DNA of 64,000 bases. Origin: Oceanicaulis sp. HTCC2633 (GTDB lineage Bacteria > Pseudomonadota > Alphaproteobacteria > Caulobacterales > Maricaulaceae). A model generated the notes under the pieces. That model saw nothing but the letters and a program-made list of their open reading frames with translations, made no database searches and was not told the DNA's origin. Positions 1 to 9,625 of this stretch are shown one piece after another (positions within the stretch are counted from its first letter, which is position 1; the number at the start of each line of letters is the position of its first letter). The translations under genes and the position numbers were made by a program. The stretch is taken from contig NZ_CH672428.1 in assembly GCF_000152745.1 (NCBI RefSeq), positions 1,937,327 to 2,001,326 on the forward strand, read 5' to 3'.

Positions 1-2
1 GG

Positions 3-287
3 GCGGGCCTTCTCGACATCGAGCACGGCGAGACCATCGGCCTCGTGGTGGAGACCGGCTGCCGCTATCACGCCGCCACGGCCTTTCCGGATGCTCTGGA
101 AGCGGGGGTGAAGGTGGCGCGGATCGGCTCAAGCTCGGTGCGCTATGAGATCGCCATCTTCAAGGCGGGCGAGGACACCGCCGCCGCCGAGGGCTTCTTC
201 GTGCATGTCTATGTGGACCGTCAGACCCGTCGCCCGAAGCCGCTGCCCGAGGCTTGGCGGTCGGAGCTGGAAGGCTGGATGGTCTAG
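3..287 (+). CDS. Acyl-CoA thioesterase (4HBT hotdog family), 3' part
   Basis: The reading frame is open from the window edge to a TAG at 285-287, so only the last 94 residues are present and the start lies outside. The visible part resembles the C-terminal two thirds of YbgC/FadM-type 4-hydroxybenzoyl-CoA thioesterases: a stretch reading [20 protein letters not shown], then a strand with GSSSVRYEI and the closing strand [11 protein letters not shown]. Such enzymes hydrolyse acyl-CoA thioesters in the cytoplasm. The catalytic Asp/Glu near the N-terminus cannot be checked. The stop codon overlaps by four bases the stop of the convergent membrane-protein gene that follows. Confidence 0.75.
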   Translation, partial: AGLLDIEHGETIGLVVETGCRYHAATAFPDALEAGVKVARIGSSSVRYEIAIFKAGEDTAAAEGFFVHVYVDRQTRRPKPLPEAWRSELEGWMV

Positions 288-916
288 ACGGGCGACAGCA
301 TGGGGACCAGCAGTCGGACCCAGGCTGCGGCCGTCACCAGAAACATCCCGCCCCAGACAAGACTCGCCAGCATGATCATACGGTTGGCTTCCACGAGTTC
401 AGGCAACTCACGGCGCGATAACTGTCGGAGCGCCAGACGGTCGAAGGGCCAGCTCACCTTCTTGCGGATGCGCATGGCGATCCGGGTGATCGATTCGGCG
501 CCAATCTGCGTCAGAAAGCCGGGAGTGGCATCCAGCAAGGCATTGAGGGTGTAAGCCATCAGACCACAGATGAGTGTCAGCACCAGCGCCAGATAGAGAC
601 CAAAATCCTGCGTCTCTGTACGCCAGACCCAGAACAGGCCCAGAATAAGTGGGAACCGGAGAATCCTGTAGGCCGTCAGGATGACGACCGTATCTCTGAC
701 AAGCATCGTTGCAGGCATGAACATAGACTTGGCGGGTTGGACCTGACGGATGAAATTCACATCACGTCGCCTGAACCCCGATCTGAGCAGGATGGGCGCA
801 ATCTCGTGACGCGGAAGCCCTATGAACTCGGTCCGCCAACGGCCTCGCCGCCAGGCGTTATGCTCGCCACGACCATAGGCGCGCCGGAGATGAAACCTTC
901 GACCAGACCGCCTCAT
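284..916 (-). CDS. Hypothetical membrane protein
   Basis: A 210-residue frame with a very basic, Arg-rich N-terminal 50 residues followed by three hydrophobic segments, roughly residues 74-98, 105-130 and 183-207. The charged stretch between segments 2 and 3 ([20 protein letters not shown]) is probably cytoplasmic. No known family was recognised. The Arg-rich start suggests that the true start may be an internal Met (for example residue 65 or 67), leaving a shorter protein. The hydrophobic pattern argues for a real gene. The opposite strand here has only short frames. Confidence 0.5.
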   Translation of the reverse strand: MRRSGRRFHLRRAYGRGEHNAWRRGRWRTEFIGLPRHEIAPILLRSGFRRRDVNFIRQVQPAKSMFMPATMLVRDTVVILTAYRILRFPLILGLFWVWRTETQDFGLYLALVLTLICGLMAYTLNALLDATPGFLTQIGAESITRIAMRIRKKVSWPFDRLALRQLSRRELPELVEANRMIMLASLVWGGMFLVTAAAWVRLLVPMLSPV

Positions 917-1067
917 AATCCCCTCAGGCGCGCATCAAGATAAAAAATTCAACGCACTGGCTAGCAGCTGTCAAAACAGGCCTCAAGACGCAATCCTTCT
1001 GCAACCTCATAAGGGTATAAGCGCATCCGTCTTGGCGGGGCGGGCGCATCATTGTATCGAGGCGGCC

Positions 1068-1160
1068 ATGCGCACCTTGCAACGTCCCGCCCTTGTCTGG
1101 CTCGCCGCCGCTGTCAGCTTTGCTCTGATCGCGACCGCAGCTCTGGTCTGGAGCCTTTGA
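1068..1160 (+). CDS. Possible 30-residue single-TM microprotein upstream of zapE
   Basis: ATG at 1068 opens a 30-codon frame ending TGA at 1158-1160. The product has a short basic start (MRTLQRPA) and then one continuous hydrophobic helix (LVWLAAAVSFALIATAALVW), as in small membrane-anchored proteins. Its stop lies two bases before the zapE start at 1163, which suggests translational coupling. A short GGCGG lies close to the ATG but no convincing Shine-Dalgarno is present. The frame could be chance, although a clean TM helix in exactly this position is notable. Confidence 0.35.
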   Translation: MRTLQRPALVWLAAAVSFALIATAALVWSL

Positions 1161-1162
1161 GA

Positions 1163-2284
1163 ATGGGTCCTGTGGACAGCCTGAAACAGGCGGTGGCCGA
1201 AGGTCGGCTGCAGCCCGATCCCGGTCAGGCTGAGATCGCCGCGCACCTTGAAGCGCTGTGTGAGGCGCTATCGGAGTGGAATGAGGGCAAGTCGGGCCTG
1301 TTCAGCAAGTCCAAACCCGCGCCCAGGGGCCTTTATCTCTATGGCGGGGTGGGCACCGGCAAATCCCTGATGATGGATCTGTTCTTTGACGCCGCCCCGG
1401 TGGCGAAGAAGCGCCGCGTCCACTTTCACCAGTTCTTGCAGGAGATTCAGGCGCGCATCACCCATGAGCGCGAGAAAAAGGATTCCGATCCCCTGCCGCG
1501 CGTCGCCAAAGCGCTGGCCAAGCAGACGCGGCTACTGTGCTTTGACGAACTGCAGGTCACCGATGTGGGCGATGCGATGATCCTGGGGCGCCTGTTTGAC
1601 GGCCTGTTCGCAGAGGGTGTGGTGATGGTCGCCACTTCCAACCGGCATCCAGATGATCTCTATAAGAACGGTCTGAATCGACAGCTGTTCGAGCCCTTCA
1701 TCGATCTCATCAAACAGACGCTCGATGTCCGCGAACTCGATTCCGGGCGCGATTATCGCCTCGAGCAGCTCGAAGCCGCGCCGGTCTATTACCATCCGCT
1801 GGGGTCGGAAGCGGATTCGGCGATGGATAACGCCTTCAAGCGCCTCACGCGGGGCGCCAAGGTGCAGACCTGCATTCTCGACGTGAACGGGCGCGAACTG
1901 GTGGTGCCGCGACAGGCGGCGGGTGTGGCGCGCTTCACCTTTGACGAGTTGTGCGCCAGGCCGCTGGGCCCGGCGGACTATCTGATGGTGTCGGAGACCT
2001 TCCACACCGTGATGATTGATCGCGCGCCGCTGCTGACGCCGGGCAAGCGCGACGCCGCCAAGCGTTTCGTGACGCTGATCGACGCCCTCTACGAAATCCG
2101 GACCAAGCTGATCATGAGCGCGGAAGCGGAAGCCTCCAGACTCTACCCCGAAGGCGATTACGCGTTTGAATTCCAGCGTACGGTGTCGCGCCTGATGGAG
2201 ATGAGCGGGCGCGCGTATCTGGCCGCCGAGCGCCGTGTGGGCGAAAGCGACGAGGACAGCCCAGACCGCACGCATTCTGAGTGA
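1163..2284 (+). CDS. zapE: Cell division protein ZapE (AFG1-like AAA+ ATPase)
   Basis: A 373-residue P-loop ATPase of the AFG1/ZapE family, which in gammaproteobacteria associates with FtsZ during constriction and in mitochondria (Afg1/LACE1) acts in protein quality control. Walker A GGVGTGKS is at residues 61-68 and Walker B LLCFDE at 124-129, followed by the family block LQVTDVGDAMILGRLF and a sensor-like ATSNRHPDDLY. The start at 1163 (MGPVDSLKQ) fits family length. An in-frame start at 1052 would add 37 residues without family character and run through the upstream microprotein. The gene stands just before mdh, a neighbourhood I recall for alphaproteobacterial AFG1 genes. Confidence 0.9.
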   Translation: MGPVDSLKQAVAEGRLQPDPGQAEIAAHLEALCEALSEWNEGKSGLFSKSKPAPRGLYLYGGVGTGKSLMMDLFFDAAPVAKKRRVHFHQFLQEIQARITHEREKKDSDPLPRVAKALAKQTRLLCFDELQVTDVGDAMILGRLFDGLFAEGVVMVATSNRHPDDLYKNGLNRQLFEPFIDLIKQTLDVRELDSGRDYRLEQLEAAPVYYHPLGSEADSAMDNAFKRLTRGAKVQTCILDVNGRELVVPRQAAGVARFTFDELCARPLGPADYLMVSETFHTVMIDRAPLLTPGKRDAAKRFVTLIDALYEIRTKLIMSAEAEASRLYPEGDYAFEFQRTVSRLMEMSGRAYLAAERRVGESDEDSPDRTHSE

Positions 2285-2310
2285 CGGGGGCCGCCTGCCA
2301 AGGCACACTT

Positions 2311-2331
2311 CCCAGATCATTGTCTGGGGAG
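2311..2331 (+). promoter_or_regulatory. Hairpin overlapping the Shine-Dalgarno of the next gene
   Basis: CCCAGA (2311-2316) and TCTGGG (2323-2328) form a six-pair stem with a six-base loop. The 3' arm overlaps the GGGGAG Shine-Dalgarno at 2326-2331, eight bases before the ATG at 2339. It could mask ribosome binding or simply end zapE transcription; there is no T-run. Confidence 0.35.
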
Positions 2332-2338
2332 ACGCACC

Positions 2339-2905
2339 ATGATCCGCATCACACTTGGCCTCACCGCCCTCGTGCTCGCGAGCGGCTGTTCGCCCGCCAG
2401 CAACACGGTCGCCGCTGAACCTGCAGCCAACGCGGCGTCAGTTGCGAGCGGATTCGAGATCGCCATGAGCTATGACGCCAGCGGCTATTACCTGCCCAAT
2501 GGCGGTCTTTCGGTCCATGGCTGGACGGTGGATCATCTGTTCATTGGCCACAGCACCGATTTCGAGTTCTGGCGCGAGGCGGGGTCGGCGCCTGATGAAA
2601 TCCCGGTCTGGCTGAGCCTGAACCCGGTCGAGGGCGAAACCGCCACGAACGAGCTGGGGCAGACCTATTATCTTGATGCGCGACGCATCCGGCCTGACAG
2701 TCTGATCCTCACCGATGGCGCTTTCGAGTTCCGCACCCGGGATGACACGCTGGGAGACATCCTGATCTCGGGCATGATCCAGCCTGAATACCTGCACACG
2801 CCCGGAGAAATCCCCCATAGCGATGCGGCGGCGCTGGCGGTCGGAGTCGAGATGGGCGGCGAGCGCATCCGCAACGCCAGTTTTATGCACTGGCTGGGCG
2901 ACTGA
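2339..2905 (+). CDS. Hypothetical lipoprotein
   Basis: A 188-residue protein with a lipoprotein signal: a short basic start, a hydrophobic core and lipobox LASGC with the lipidated Cys at residue 17. It is followed by an Ala/Asn/Ser-rich linker to about residue 38 and then a globular domain rich in Tyr, Trp and acidic residues. It would be anchored to a periplasm-facing membrane leaflet. No family was recognised. A clear GGGGAG ribosome site precedes the ATG. It sits between zapE and mdh on the same strand but is separated from mdh by about 126 bases. Confidence 0.75.
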   Translation: MIRITLGLTALVLASGCSPASNTVAAEPAANAASVASGFEIAMSYDASGYYLPNGGLSVHGWTVDHLFIGHSTDFEFWREAGSAPDEIPVWLSLNPVEGETATNELGQTYYLDARRIRPDSLILTDGAFEFRTRDDTLGDILISGMIQPEYLHTPGEIPHSDAAALAVGVEMGGERIRNASFMHWLGD

Positions 2906-4000
<1,095 letters not shown>

Positions 4001-4020
4001 GGTCTGGTCGATCCGGTGTG

Positions 4021-4056
4021 AAAACCCCCGGGGCCAGACCGGCCCCGGGGGTTTTT
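4021..4056 (+). terminator. Intrinsic terminator after mdh
   Basis: AAAACCCCCGGGGCC at 4021-4035 pairs perfectly with its complement at 4041-4055 around the loop AGACC, followed by further T residues. The flanking A and T runs make it usable on both strands. It lies 20 bases after the mdh stop. Confidence 0.9.
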
Positions 4057-4110
4057 CTTTGTCTGAGCCTGCGTCATTGTGCAGAGCAATATCATCTGAA
4101 GGAGAGATCC

Positions 4111-5136
4111 ATGGGTCTCAACGTCGCCGTTCTGGGCGCCACGGGCGCTGTCGGTCAGGAAATGCTGACCATCCTCGAGGAACGCCTCTTCCCCGCCGAA
4201 ACCGTCTACGCGCTCGCGAGCCGCAAATCCGTGGGCCGCGAAGTCTCCTATGGCGACAAGACCCTGACCATCAAGGACGCGGACACGTTCGACTATTCCA
4301 CCGTCGACATCGTGCTGATGAGTGCGGGCGGGGATGTGTCGCGCGAGATGTCGCCGAAGATCGCCAAGGCCGGCGCGCTCGTGATCGACAATTCCAGCGC
4401 CTGGCGCATGGATCCGGACGTGCCGCTGGTCGTGCCCGAAGTGAACCCGGACACGCTCAACGAACGCCCGAAGAAGAACATCATCGCCAACCCCAATTGC
4501 TCCACCATCCAGACCGTGGTGGCGCTGAAACCCATCCATGATGCGGCGGGGATCATCCGGGCGAACTGTTCCACCTATCAGTCCACCTCTGGCGGCGGTC
4601 GCGAGGCCATGGACGAGCTGTGGAACCAGACCAAGGCGATCTACGTCAACGACCCGATCGAGCCCGAAGTCTTCCCCAAGCAGATCGCCTTCAACGTCAT
4701 CCCGAAAATCGACGTCTTCATGGAGGACGGCGCGACCAAGGAAGAGTGGAAGATGACGGTCGAGACCAAGAAAATCCTCGACCCCAAGATCAAGCTCTTC
4801 GCCACCTGCGCCCGCGTGCCGGTGTTTGTCGGCCATTGCGTCGCCGCGCATCTGGAACTGGAGAAGGAACTCTCCGCCGAGGACGCCCGCAACCTGCTGC
4901 GCGAAGCGCCGGGCCTGATGGTGATCGACCGCGCGGATGAGGACGAACCGCAATTCGTCACCCCGGTGGAAAGCGTCGGTGAGTTCGCCACCTTCGTCAG
5001 CCGCATCCGCAACGACCCCACGGTCGAGAACGGTCTCGCCATGTGGATCGTGTCCGACAATCTGCGCAAGGGCGCAGCCCTGAACGCCGTCCAGATCGCT
5101 GAAGTAGTGGTCAACAAGGGCTGGCTGAAGAAGTAG
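4111..5136 (+). CDS. asd: Aspartate-semialdehyde dehydrogenase
   Basis: A 341-residue enzyme reducing aspartyl phosphate to aspartate semialdehyde with NADPH, the branch point to lysine/diaminopimelate, threonine and methionine. The N-terminal Rossmann motif GATGAVGQ is at residues 10-17, the NADP loop ASRKSVG follows, the active-site Cys is Cys130 in NPNCST, and the substrate-binding segment STYQSTSGGGREAMDEL follows. The C-terminal part carries CARVPVFVGH with the catalytic His. The start at 4111 is preceded by GAAGGAG; the open frame upstream to 4018 crosses the mdh terminator and is not coding. Confidence 0.96.
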   Translation: MGLNVAVLGATGAVGQEMLTILEERLFPAETVYALASRKSVGREVSYGDKTLTIKDADTFDYSTVDIVLMSAGGDVSREMSPKIAKAGALVIDNSSAWRMDPDVPLVVPEVNPDTLNERPKKNIIANPNCSTIQTVVALKPIHDAAGIIRANCSTYQSTSGGGREAMDELWNQTKAIYVNDPIEPEVFPKQIAFNVIPKIDVFMEDGATKEEWKMTVETKKILDPKIKLFATCARVPVFVGHCVAAHLELEKELSAEDARNLLREAPGLMVIDRADEDEPQFVTPVESVGEFATFVSRIRNDPTVENGLAMWIVSDNLRKGAALNAVQIAEVVVNKGWLKK

Positions 5137-5152
5137 GGCTGACTTCCCCCTC

Positions 5153-5170
5153 TCCCCCTTCGAAGGGGGA
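5153..5170. repeat. G/C-rich palindrome downstream of asd
   Basis: CCCCCTTCGAAGGGGG (5154-5169) is a perfect palindrome with one extra T/A pair outside. Short palindromes of this kind are common between genes in alphaproteobacteria. It sits 17 bases past the asd stop and has no T-run. Confidence 0.5.
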
Positions 5171-5262
5171 AAGGTTGGTTTTCAAAAGCGATTGAAATCC
5201 CGGGCGAGCGTCAGCGAAAACCCGGGACCTCCCTCCGCTAACAGCACCCTATCCTGACAGAG

Positions 5263-5295
5263 ACCCCGGCCCGGCGCTGCGCTTGGCCGGGGTTT
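5263..5295. terminator. Terminator between convergent asd and GGCT-like gene
   Basis: ACCCCGGCC (5263-5271) pairs with GGCCGGGGT (5285-5293) around a 13-base loop, followed by TT. It lies between the convergent ends of asd (+) and the 5345-6097 gene (-) and may serve asd. Confidence 0.5.
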
Positions 5296-5344
5296 CACGT
5301 TCTGGAATACACGCACCGCTCGGCCTACGGACCGAGAGGGAGAC

Positions 5345-6097
5345 CTAACGCACCTTGGACAGCGCCAGATCACGGGCCAGCCGCAGATCGGGATCGGCAG
5401 TGTTTTCCAGCACGAAATGATCCACCGACAGATCAAGCTCCAGCGCACGAATAGCCGCCGACTGGGCTTCCCACTGACCGCCCACGGGCCAGCCGCAGCC
5501 TTCGGAGGGGAAGGCGGAAACGCGCAGGGGCAGAGAGCCTGTCAGGCAGGCATAGGCCTCGAACGGCTTCTCGATGGCTTCCGGCACATGGATCGGGCTG
5601 ATCGGCACGCCGTCATAGATCTCACCGCGATCCTCGGTGCCGTTCATGATGGCGTAGTCGCGTTCGGTCAGAAGCGTCGCCCAAACCCGCACCGAGCCGC
5701 CAGGGCGCTCCACCAGCGTGGCCGGGATCGAGCCATAGACGGCGATGCGGTTGGCGTAGGCGACCACATGATCCGGCACGCTGATCTGTATGACCGGAAT
5801 GGCGACATCATCGAGATGGTCGCGGAATTTGCGGCGCAATTGCGCGGGCGCGGCGTTCGACCCCACCGCCGCCACGGCGTGATAGGCGCCGCGCTCAAAC
5901 TCGGCGAGGCGCTGTTCGCCCAGCGCGGACGCCATGCGCATCGGCCCCTTGGCGTGATCAATGATCCAGTCGCCGAACCCGCCCTGGGTCTGCATCAAGG
6001 GCCAGGTCGCGCCATCCAGAAAGATGAAGGGCGTTTGCGGACGCGGGAAGGGATAGCTCAGCGCCCATTGCAGATGCAGGGTATCGGTATCGATCAT
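5345..6097 (-). CDS. Gamma-glutamylcyclotransferase-like protein downstream of gshB
   Basis: A 250-residue protein with no certain family match. A central block resembles the AIG2/gamma-glutamylcyclotransferase fold: AAVGSNAAPAQLRRKF recalls the YGSN loop that binds the gamma-glutamyl group, and about 50 residues later come IAVYGSIPATLVERPGGSVR and an NGTED segment like the ATxxP/GxxV and LDxxE parts of that family. It starts seven bases after the gshB stop on the same strand, so the two are co-transcribed, which fits a role in glutathione or gamma-glutamyl peptide turnover. The start at 6097 is preferred because a longer start would run back into gshB. The function is inferred. Confidence 0.7.
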   Translation of the reverse strand: MIDTDTLHLQWALSYPFPRPQTPFIFLDGATWPLMQTQGGFGDWIIDHAKGPMRMASALGEQRLAEFERGAYHAVAAVGSNAAPAQLRRKFRDHLDDVAIPVIQISVPDHVVAYANRIAVYGSIPATLVERPGGSVRVWATLLTERDYAIMNGTEDRGEIYDGVPISPIHVPEAIEKPFEAYACLTGSLPLRVSAFPSEGCGWPVGGQWEAQSAAIRALELDLSVDHFVLENTADPDLRLARDLALSKVR

Positions 6098-6104
6098 GTC
6101 GCGC

Positions 6105-7049
6105 CTACCCCCGCTTGGCTTCGACCCAGTCAATCAGCAGCGCCGACACATCCACGCCGGAAAAGCGGCGCAATTCCTGAATGCCGGTAGGGGAGGTGAC
6201 GTTGATCTCGGTGAGGTAGTCTCCGATCACGTCAATGCCCACAAAGACGAGGCCACGACGCTTCAGCTCCGGCCCGATGATGCGGCAGATCTCGAGATCG
6301 CGCTCGGTCAGGTCGGACTGGATGGCCTTGCCGCCCACATGCATGTTGGCGCGCACTTCGCCCTCGGCGGGCACGCGGTTGATCGCGCCCACGGGCTCGC
6401 CATCCACTAGGATCACCCGCTTGTCGCCATTGCGAACGTCCGGAACAAAGGCCTGCGCCATCAGCGGATCACGGCTGGTCTGACCGAACAGCTCCACCAG
6501 CGAGGCGATGTTTTCCGCGCTGTCGCGGATGCGGAACACGCCCGCCCCGCCATTGCCGAACAGCGGCTTGACGATGATGTCGCGATCATGGCGCTCGAAG
6601 AAGTCGCGGATCTCCGCTTCCGAGCTGGTGATCAGGGTCGGCGGCATCACGCCTTCAAACGTGGTGACGAACAGCTTTTCGGGCGTGTCGCGCACATGGC
6701 GCGGATCATTGACCACCAGCACCTCGGGCATGAGATGCTCGAGCATGTGGGTGGTGGTGATATAGCTCATGTCAAAGGGCGGATCCTGACGCAGGAAGAC
6801 CGCATCCACCGTATGCAGGTCCAGCACTTCGGGCTCGGCCAGGGTGACATGCTCGCCCTGCACCCGCTGCAGCGTCTTCACCCGCTGCGCCGTCGCGCGC
6901 ACCTTGCCGTTCTCAAGGCTGAGATCCTTGGGCTCATACACCCAGATCTCATGGCCGCGCCCAAAGGCCTCCAGCGCAATGTCAAAGGTGGAGTCCGCGT
7001 TCACATTGACGGCGGTGATGGGATCCATCTGGAAAGCAATCGTCAGCAT
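6105..7049 (-). CDS. gshB: Glutathione synthetase
   Basis: A 314-residue ATP-grasp ligase joining gamma-glutamylcysteine and glycine to make glutathione. The N-terminus (MLTIAFQMDPI) and LRQDPPFDMSY are typical of proteobacterial GshB. The ATP-grasp core carries IIVKPLFGNGGAGVFRI (glycine-rich loop) and the metal-binding INVTSPTGIQE near the C-terminus. Length matches the family (about 315 residues). It heads a two-gene unit with the GGCT-like gene. The divergent lipoprotein gene starts 117 bases away at 7167. Confidence 0.96.
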   Translation of the reverse strand: MLTIAFQMDPITAVNVNADSTFDIALEAFGRGHEIWVYEPKDLSLENGKVRATAQRVKTLQRVQGEHVTLAEPEVLDLHTVDAVFLRQDPPFDMSYITTTHMLEHLMPEVLVVNDPRHVRDTPEKLFVTTFEGVMPPTLITSSEAEIRDFFERHDRDIIVKPLFGNGGAGVFRIRDSAENIASLVELFGQTSRDPLMAQAFVPDVRNGDKRVILVDGEPVGAINRVPAEGEVRANMHVGGKAIQSDLTERDLEICRIIGPELKRRGLVFVGIDVIGDYLTEINVTSPTGIQELRRFSGVDVSALLIDWVEAKRG

Positions 7050-7166
7050 GGGAAGCCTTTCGGGCAGAGGCGGGATCGATGGCCTGACAGGTAGGGGATG
7101 GCGGGCGCTTTGGGAAGGTCAGGGTTTGTCCTTGCAGGGATTTTGAGCGCCCCATAAACTCGCCCG

Positions 7167-7673
7167 ATGCGCGAGTTTTTCTCACTTCTTCTTGGGCTGC
7201 TGGCTCTGGCCGCCTGCACCCCGCTGGAGCCGCATGAACAGCGGATACTAGACGCCTGCGGGACGCTGGAGCCTGATCTTGAAGCCGTGCGGCAAGACGC
7301 GCTTATGGGAAACCTGGACGCCATCGACTGTGAGATTGCGGTCGCAGACGGCAGTTACAGCATGCGCGCACTCGACCCGCCCGAAGCGGTCGACAGCGTG
7401 CGCTGGCGCTATCTGCGCTGGATCGTGACAGGTGAAGAACCTGATGATCTCATGGATTTGACCGCCCATCTCGACCAGCAATATCTCGAAGCCAGCCTGT
7501 CGCTAATCTTCACCCATCATCTGGAAGCGACCGGCCAGCTTTATGCCGGGCGCTATGACGAGGCGGGGTGCTTCCTGCGCCCGCCCCGCATGGATCAGCT
7601 CTATCAGCGCGCCCAACCCCATCCCGACATGGCGGTGTGCGAGACCGCGGTGCGGGCGCATCCGTTTGGCTAG
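7167..7673 (+). CDS. Hypothetical lipoprotein
   Basis: A 168-residue protein with a lipoprotein signal (MREFFSLLLGLLALAAC, lipidated Cys17) and a soluble, mainly helical, acidic domain. Further Cys residues near positions 31, 52, 137 and 157 could form disulphides in the periplasm. No family was recognised. It is divergent from gshB, so its promoter must lie within 7050-7166. Confidence 0.7.
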   Translation: MREFFSLLLGLLALAACTPLEPHEQRILDACGTLEPDLEAVRQDALMGNLDAIDCEIAVADGSYSMRALDPPEAVDSVRWRYLRWIVTGEEPDDLMDLTAHLDQQYLEASLSLIFTHHLEATGQLYAGRYDEAGCFLRPPRMDQLYQRAQPHPDMAVCETAVRAHPFG

Positions 7674-8059
7674 CTCAGGCGGCGGCGGAGCTGTGAGGAG
7701 GGGGTGAAGCGGTAGCTCTTTTCGGAGCAAGCAACTGCATTCTCGATCCTTCAGACTTCATCGAGAGTCTCGAACACAGAATGCGGTTCATGAAGACAAA
7801 AGGCTTCCAAAAGCTCGCCTAGCGAATCCCCCCACCCTTGACTCTTCCCGCCCCCCCGCGTAAACGCCCACGCTTCATGCAAGCGTCTCTCCGCTTGCCT
7901 TACCCGCACACGGCGTCCTGCATTGATCAGGAGTGAACGCCTGGAGGCGGGCGAGGTCCCCCGCTCGACGAAGGCTCGTCCAGTGGGGCGGTTGCGGCGT
8001 GCGCGTTTGACACACACCTTGTTGGGTGTGACCAGAAGCGGACCAGGGCAGGCGAACAC
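7674..8059. other. 386-base non-coding stretch before ffh
   Basis: Only frames of about 100 codons or fewer with poor protein character are present. One on the minus strand ends at 7751 with a plausible-looking tail (GELLEAFCLHEPHSVFETLD), which may be a remnant of a lost gene. A six-pair hairpin CACACC/GGTGTG lies at 8013-8030, 30 bases before ffh, probably in its leader. I looked for the SRP RNA signature here because ffh follows and did not find it. Confidence 0.5.
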
Positions 8060-9607
8060 ATGTTCGACTCACTTTCAGAACGGCTTTCCGGCGTCTTTGA
8101 CAGCCTGACCGGGCGCGGCGCGCTCTCGGAAAAGGATGTGGACGCCGCGCTGCGCGAAATCCGCGTGGCGCTGCTGGAGGCCGACGTCGCCCTGCCGGCG
8201 GTGAAGGATTTCACTGCGAAGGTCCGCGAAAAGGCGATCGGCGAAGAGGTCATCCGCTCGGTCAGCCCCGGCCAGCAGGTCATCAAGATCGTCCATGACG
8301 GTCTGGTGGAGCTGTTGGGCGGCGAGGGCGAACCCGAAGGCCTGACCCTTACCGGCGAACCGCCTGTGGCGATCCTGATGGCGGGTCTTCAGGGCTCGGG
8401 TAAAACCACCACCACCGCCAAGCTCGCCAAGCGCATTTCCGAGCGCGAGAAGAAGAAAGTCCTCGTCGCCTCGCTCGACACCCGCCGTCCGGCGGCGATG
8501 GAGCAATTGGCGCAGATGGCCGAGAAGGCCGGCGTCGCCTGCCTGCCGATCGTGGCCGGCCAGTCCGCCGTCGAGATCGCCAAGCGCGCCATGAGCGCGG
8601 GTCGCCTTCAGGGCTATGACGTGGTGATCCTGGATACTGCGGGCCGTACCTCCATCGATGAAGAGATGATGGGCGAGGCCGCCAAGATCGCCGAAGTGGC
8701 GCGGCCGCGTGAAACCCTTCTGGTGGCGGACTCCCTGACCGGTCAGGATGCGGTGGAGACCGCCAAGCGCTTTGACGAGCGTTTGAAGCTGACCGGCCTG
8801 GTGCTGACCCGGATGGATGGCGATGGCCGCGGCGGCGCCGCGCTGTCCATGCGTTGGGTCACGGGCCTGCCGATCAAGTTCCTCGGCGTCTCTGAAAAGG
8901 TTGATGGCCTGGACGCCTTTGACGCCAAGCGCCTTGCCGGCCGCATCCTCGGGCGCGGCGACATCGTCTCGCTGGTGGAGAAAGCCGCCGCCGAGGTCGA
9001 TCACGAGAAAGCCGAACGCCTCGCCAAGAAAATGGCGAAGGGCAAGTTCGATCTCGACGACATGGCCGACCAGTTGCGCCAGCTTCAGAAAATGGGCGGC
9101 GTTGCAGGGCTGATGGGCTTCCTGCCGGGCATGAACAAGGCGGCGAAGGCCCAGATGGCCAATGCCGGCTTTGACGACAAGATGCTCAAGCGCCAGGAAG
9201 CGATCATCCTGTCGATGACCAAGGAAGAGCGCGCCAAACCGGATCTGCTCAAGGCCAGCCGCAAGCGCCGCATCGCGCTCGGCTCGGGCGTTGAGGTGCC
9301 GGAGGTGAACAAGCTTTTGAAAATGCACCGCCAGATGGCGGACATGATGAAGAAGATGGGCAAGAAGGGCAAAAAAGGGGGTTTCCCCGGCATGCCCGGA
9401 ATGCCGGGTATGGGCGGCGGCATGGCCGGCATGGGTGGCGGAATGCCCCCCGGCCTCGGCGATGCGGCGTCCGATCTTCTCAAGGGACAAGCGCCCAAGG
9501 GCGCAGACCTGCCGGGGCTGGGCGGCCCAGGCAAACAGGGCCTGCCAGGCATTGGCGGACCCCTGGGGCCGGATGGCCTACCGCTCGGCCTCTCGAAGAA
9601 AAAATGA
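8060..9607 (+). CDS. ffh: Signal recognition particle protein Ffh (SRP54)
   Basis: A 515-residue SRP GTPase that binds signal sequences of nascent membrane proteins and docks with FtsY. The N domain covers about residues 1-95. The G domain has G1 GLQGSGKT at 109-116, DTRRPAA at 140-146 and DTAGR at 192-196. The Met-rich M domain is at about 300-430 (FLPGMNKAAKAQMANAG). It is longer than E. coli Ffh (453) because of an approximately 80-residue Gly/Met/Pro-rich, collagen-like tail starting after a Lys cluster near residue 435. It leads the ffh-rpsP unit, with rpsP 18 bases downstream. Confidence 0.97.
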   Translation: MFDSLSERLSGVFDSLTGRGALSEKDVDAALREIRVALLEADVALPAVKDFTAKVREKAIGEEVIRSVSPGQQVIKIVHDGLVELLGGEGEPEGLTLTGEPPVAILMAGLQGSGKTTTTAKLAKRISEREKKKVLVASLDTRRPAAMEQLAQMAEKAGVACLPIVAGQSAVEIAKRAMSAGRLQGYDVVILDTAGRTSIDEEMMGEAAKIAEVARPRETLLVADSLTGQDAVETAKRFDERLKLTGLVLTRMDGDGRGGAALSMRWVTGLPIKFLGVSEKVDGLDAFDAKRLAGRILGRGDIVSLVEKAAAEVDHEKAERLAKKMAKGKFDLDDMADQLRQLQKMGGVAGLMGFLPGMNKAAKAQMANAGFDDKMLKRQEAIILSMTKEERAKPDLLKASRKRRIALGSGVEVPEVNKLLKMHRQMADMMKKMGKKGKKGGFPGMPGMPGMGGGMAGMGGGMPPGLGDAASDLLKGQAPKGADLPGLGGPGKQGLPGIGGPLGPDGLPLGLSKKK

Positions 9608-9625
9608 CCTCAAAGGACCACAACC

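Noticed and set aside
7674-8059. SRP 4.5S RNA upstream of ffh
   Set aside because: The conserved GGAAG/AGCAG-type hairpin core of SRP RNA was not found on either strand.
8075-9490. 471-residue minus-strand frame over ffh
   Set aside because: Antisense to ffh, with His/Arg-rich shadow composition.
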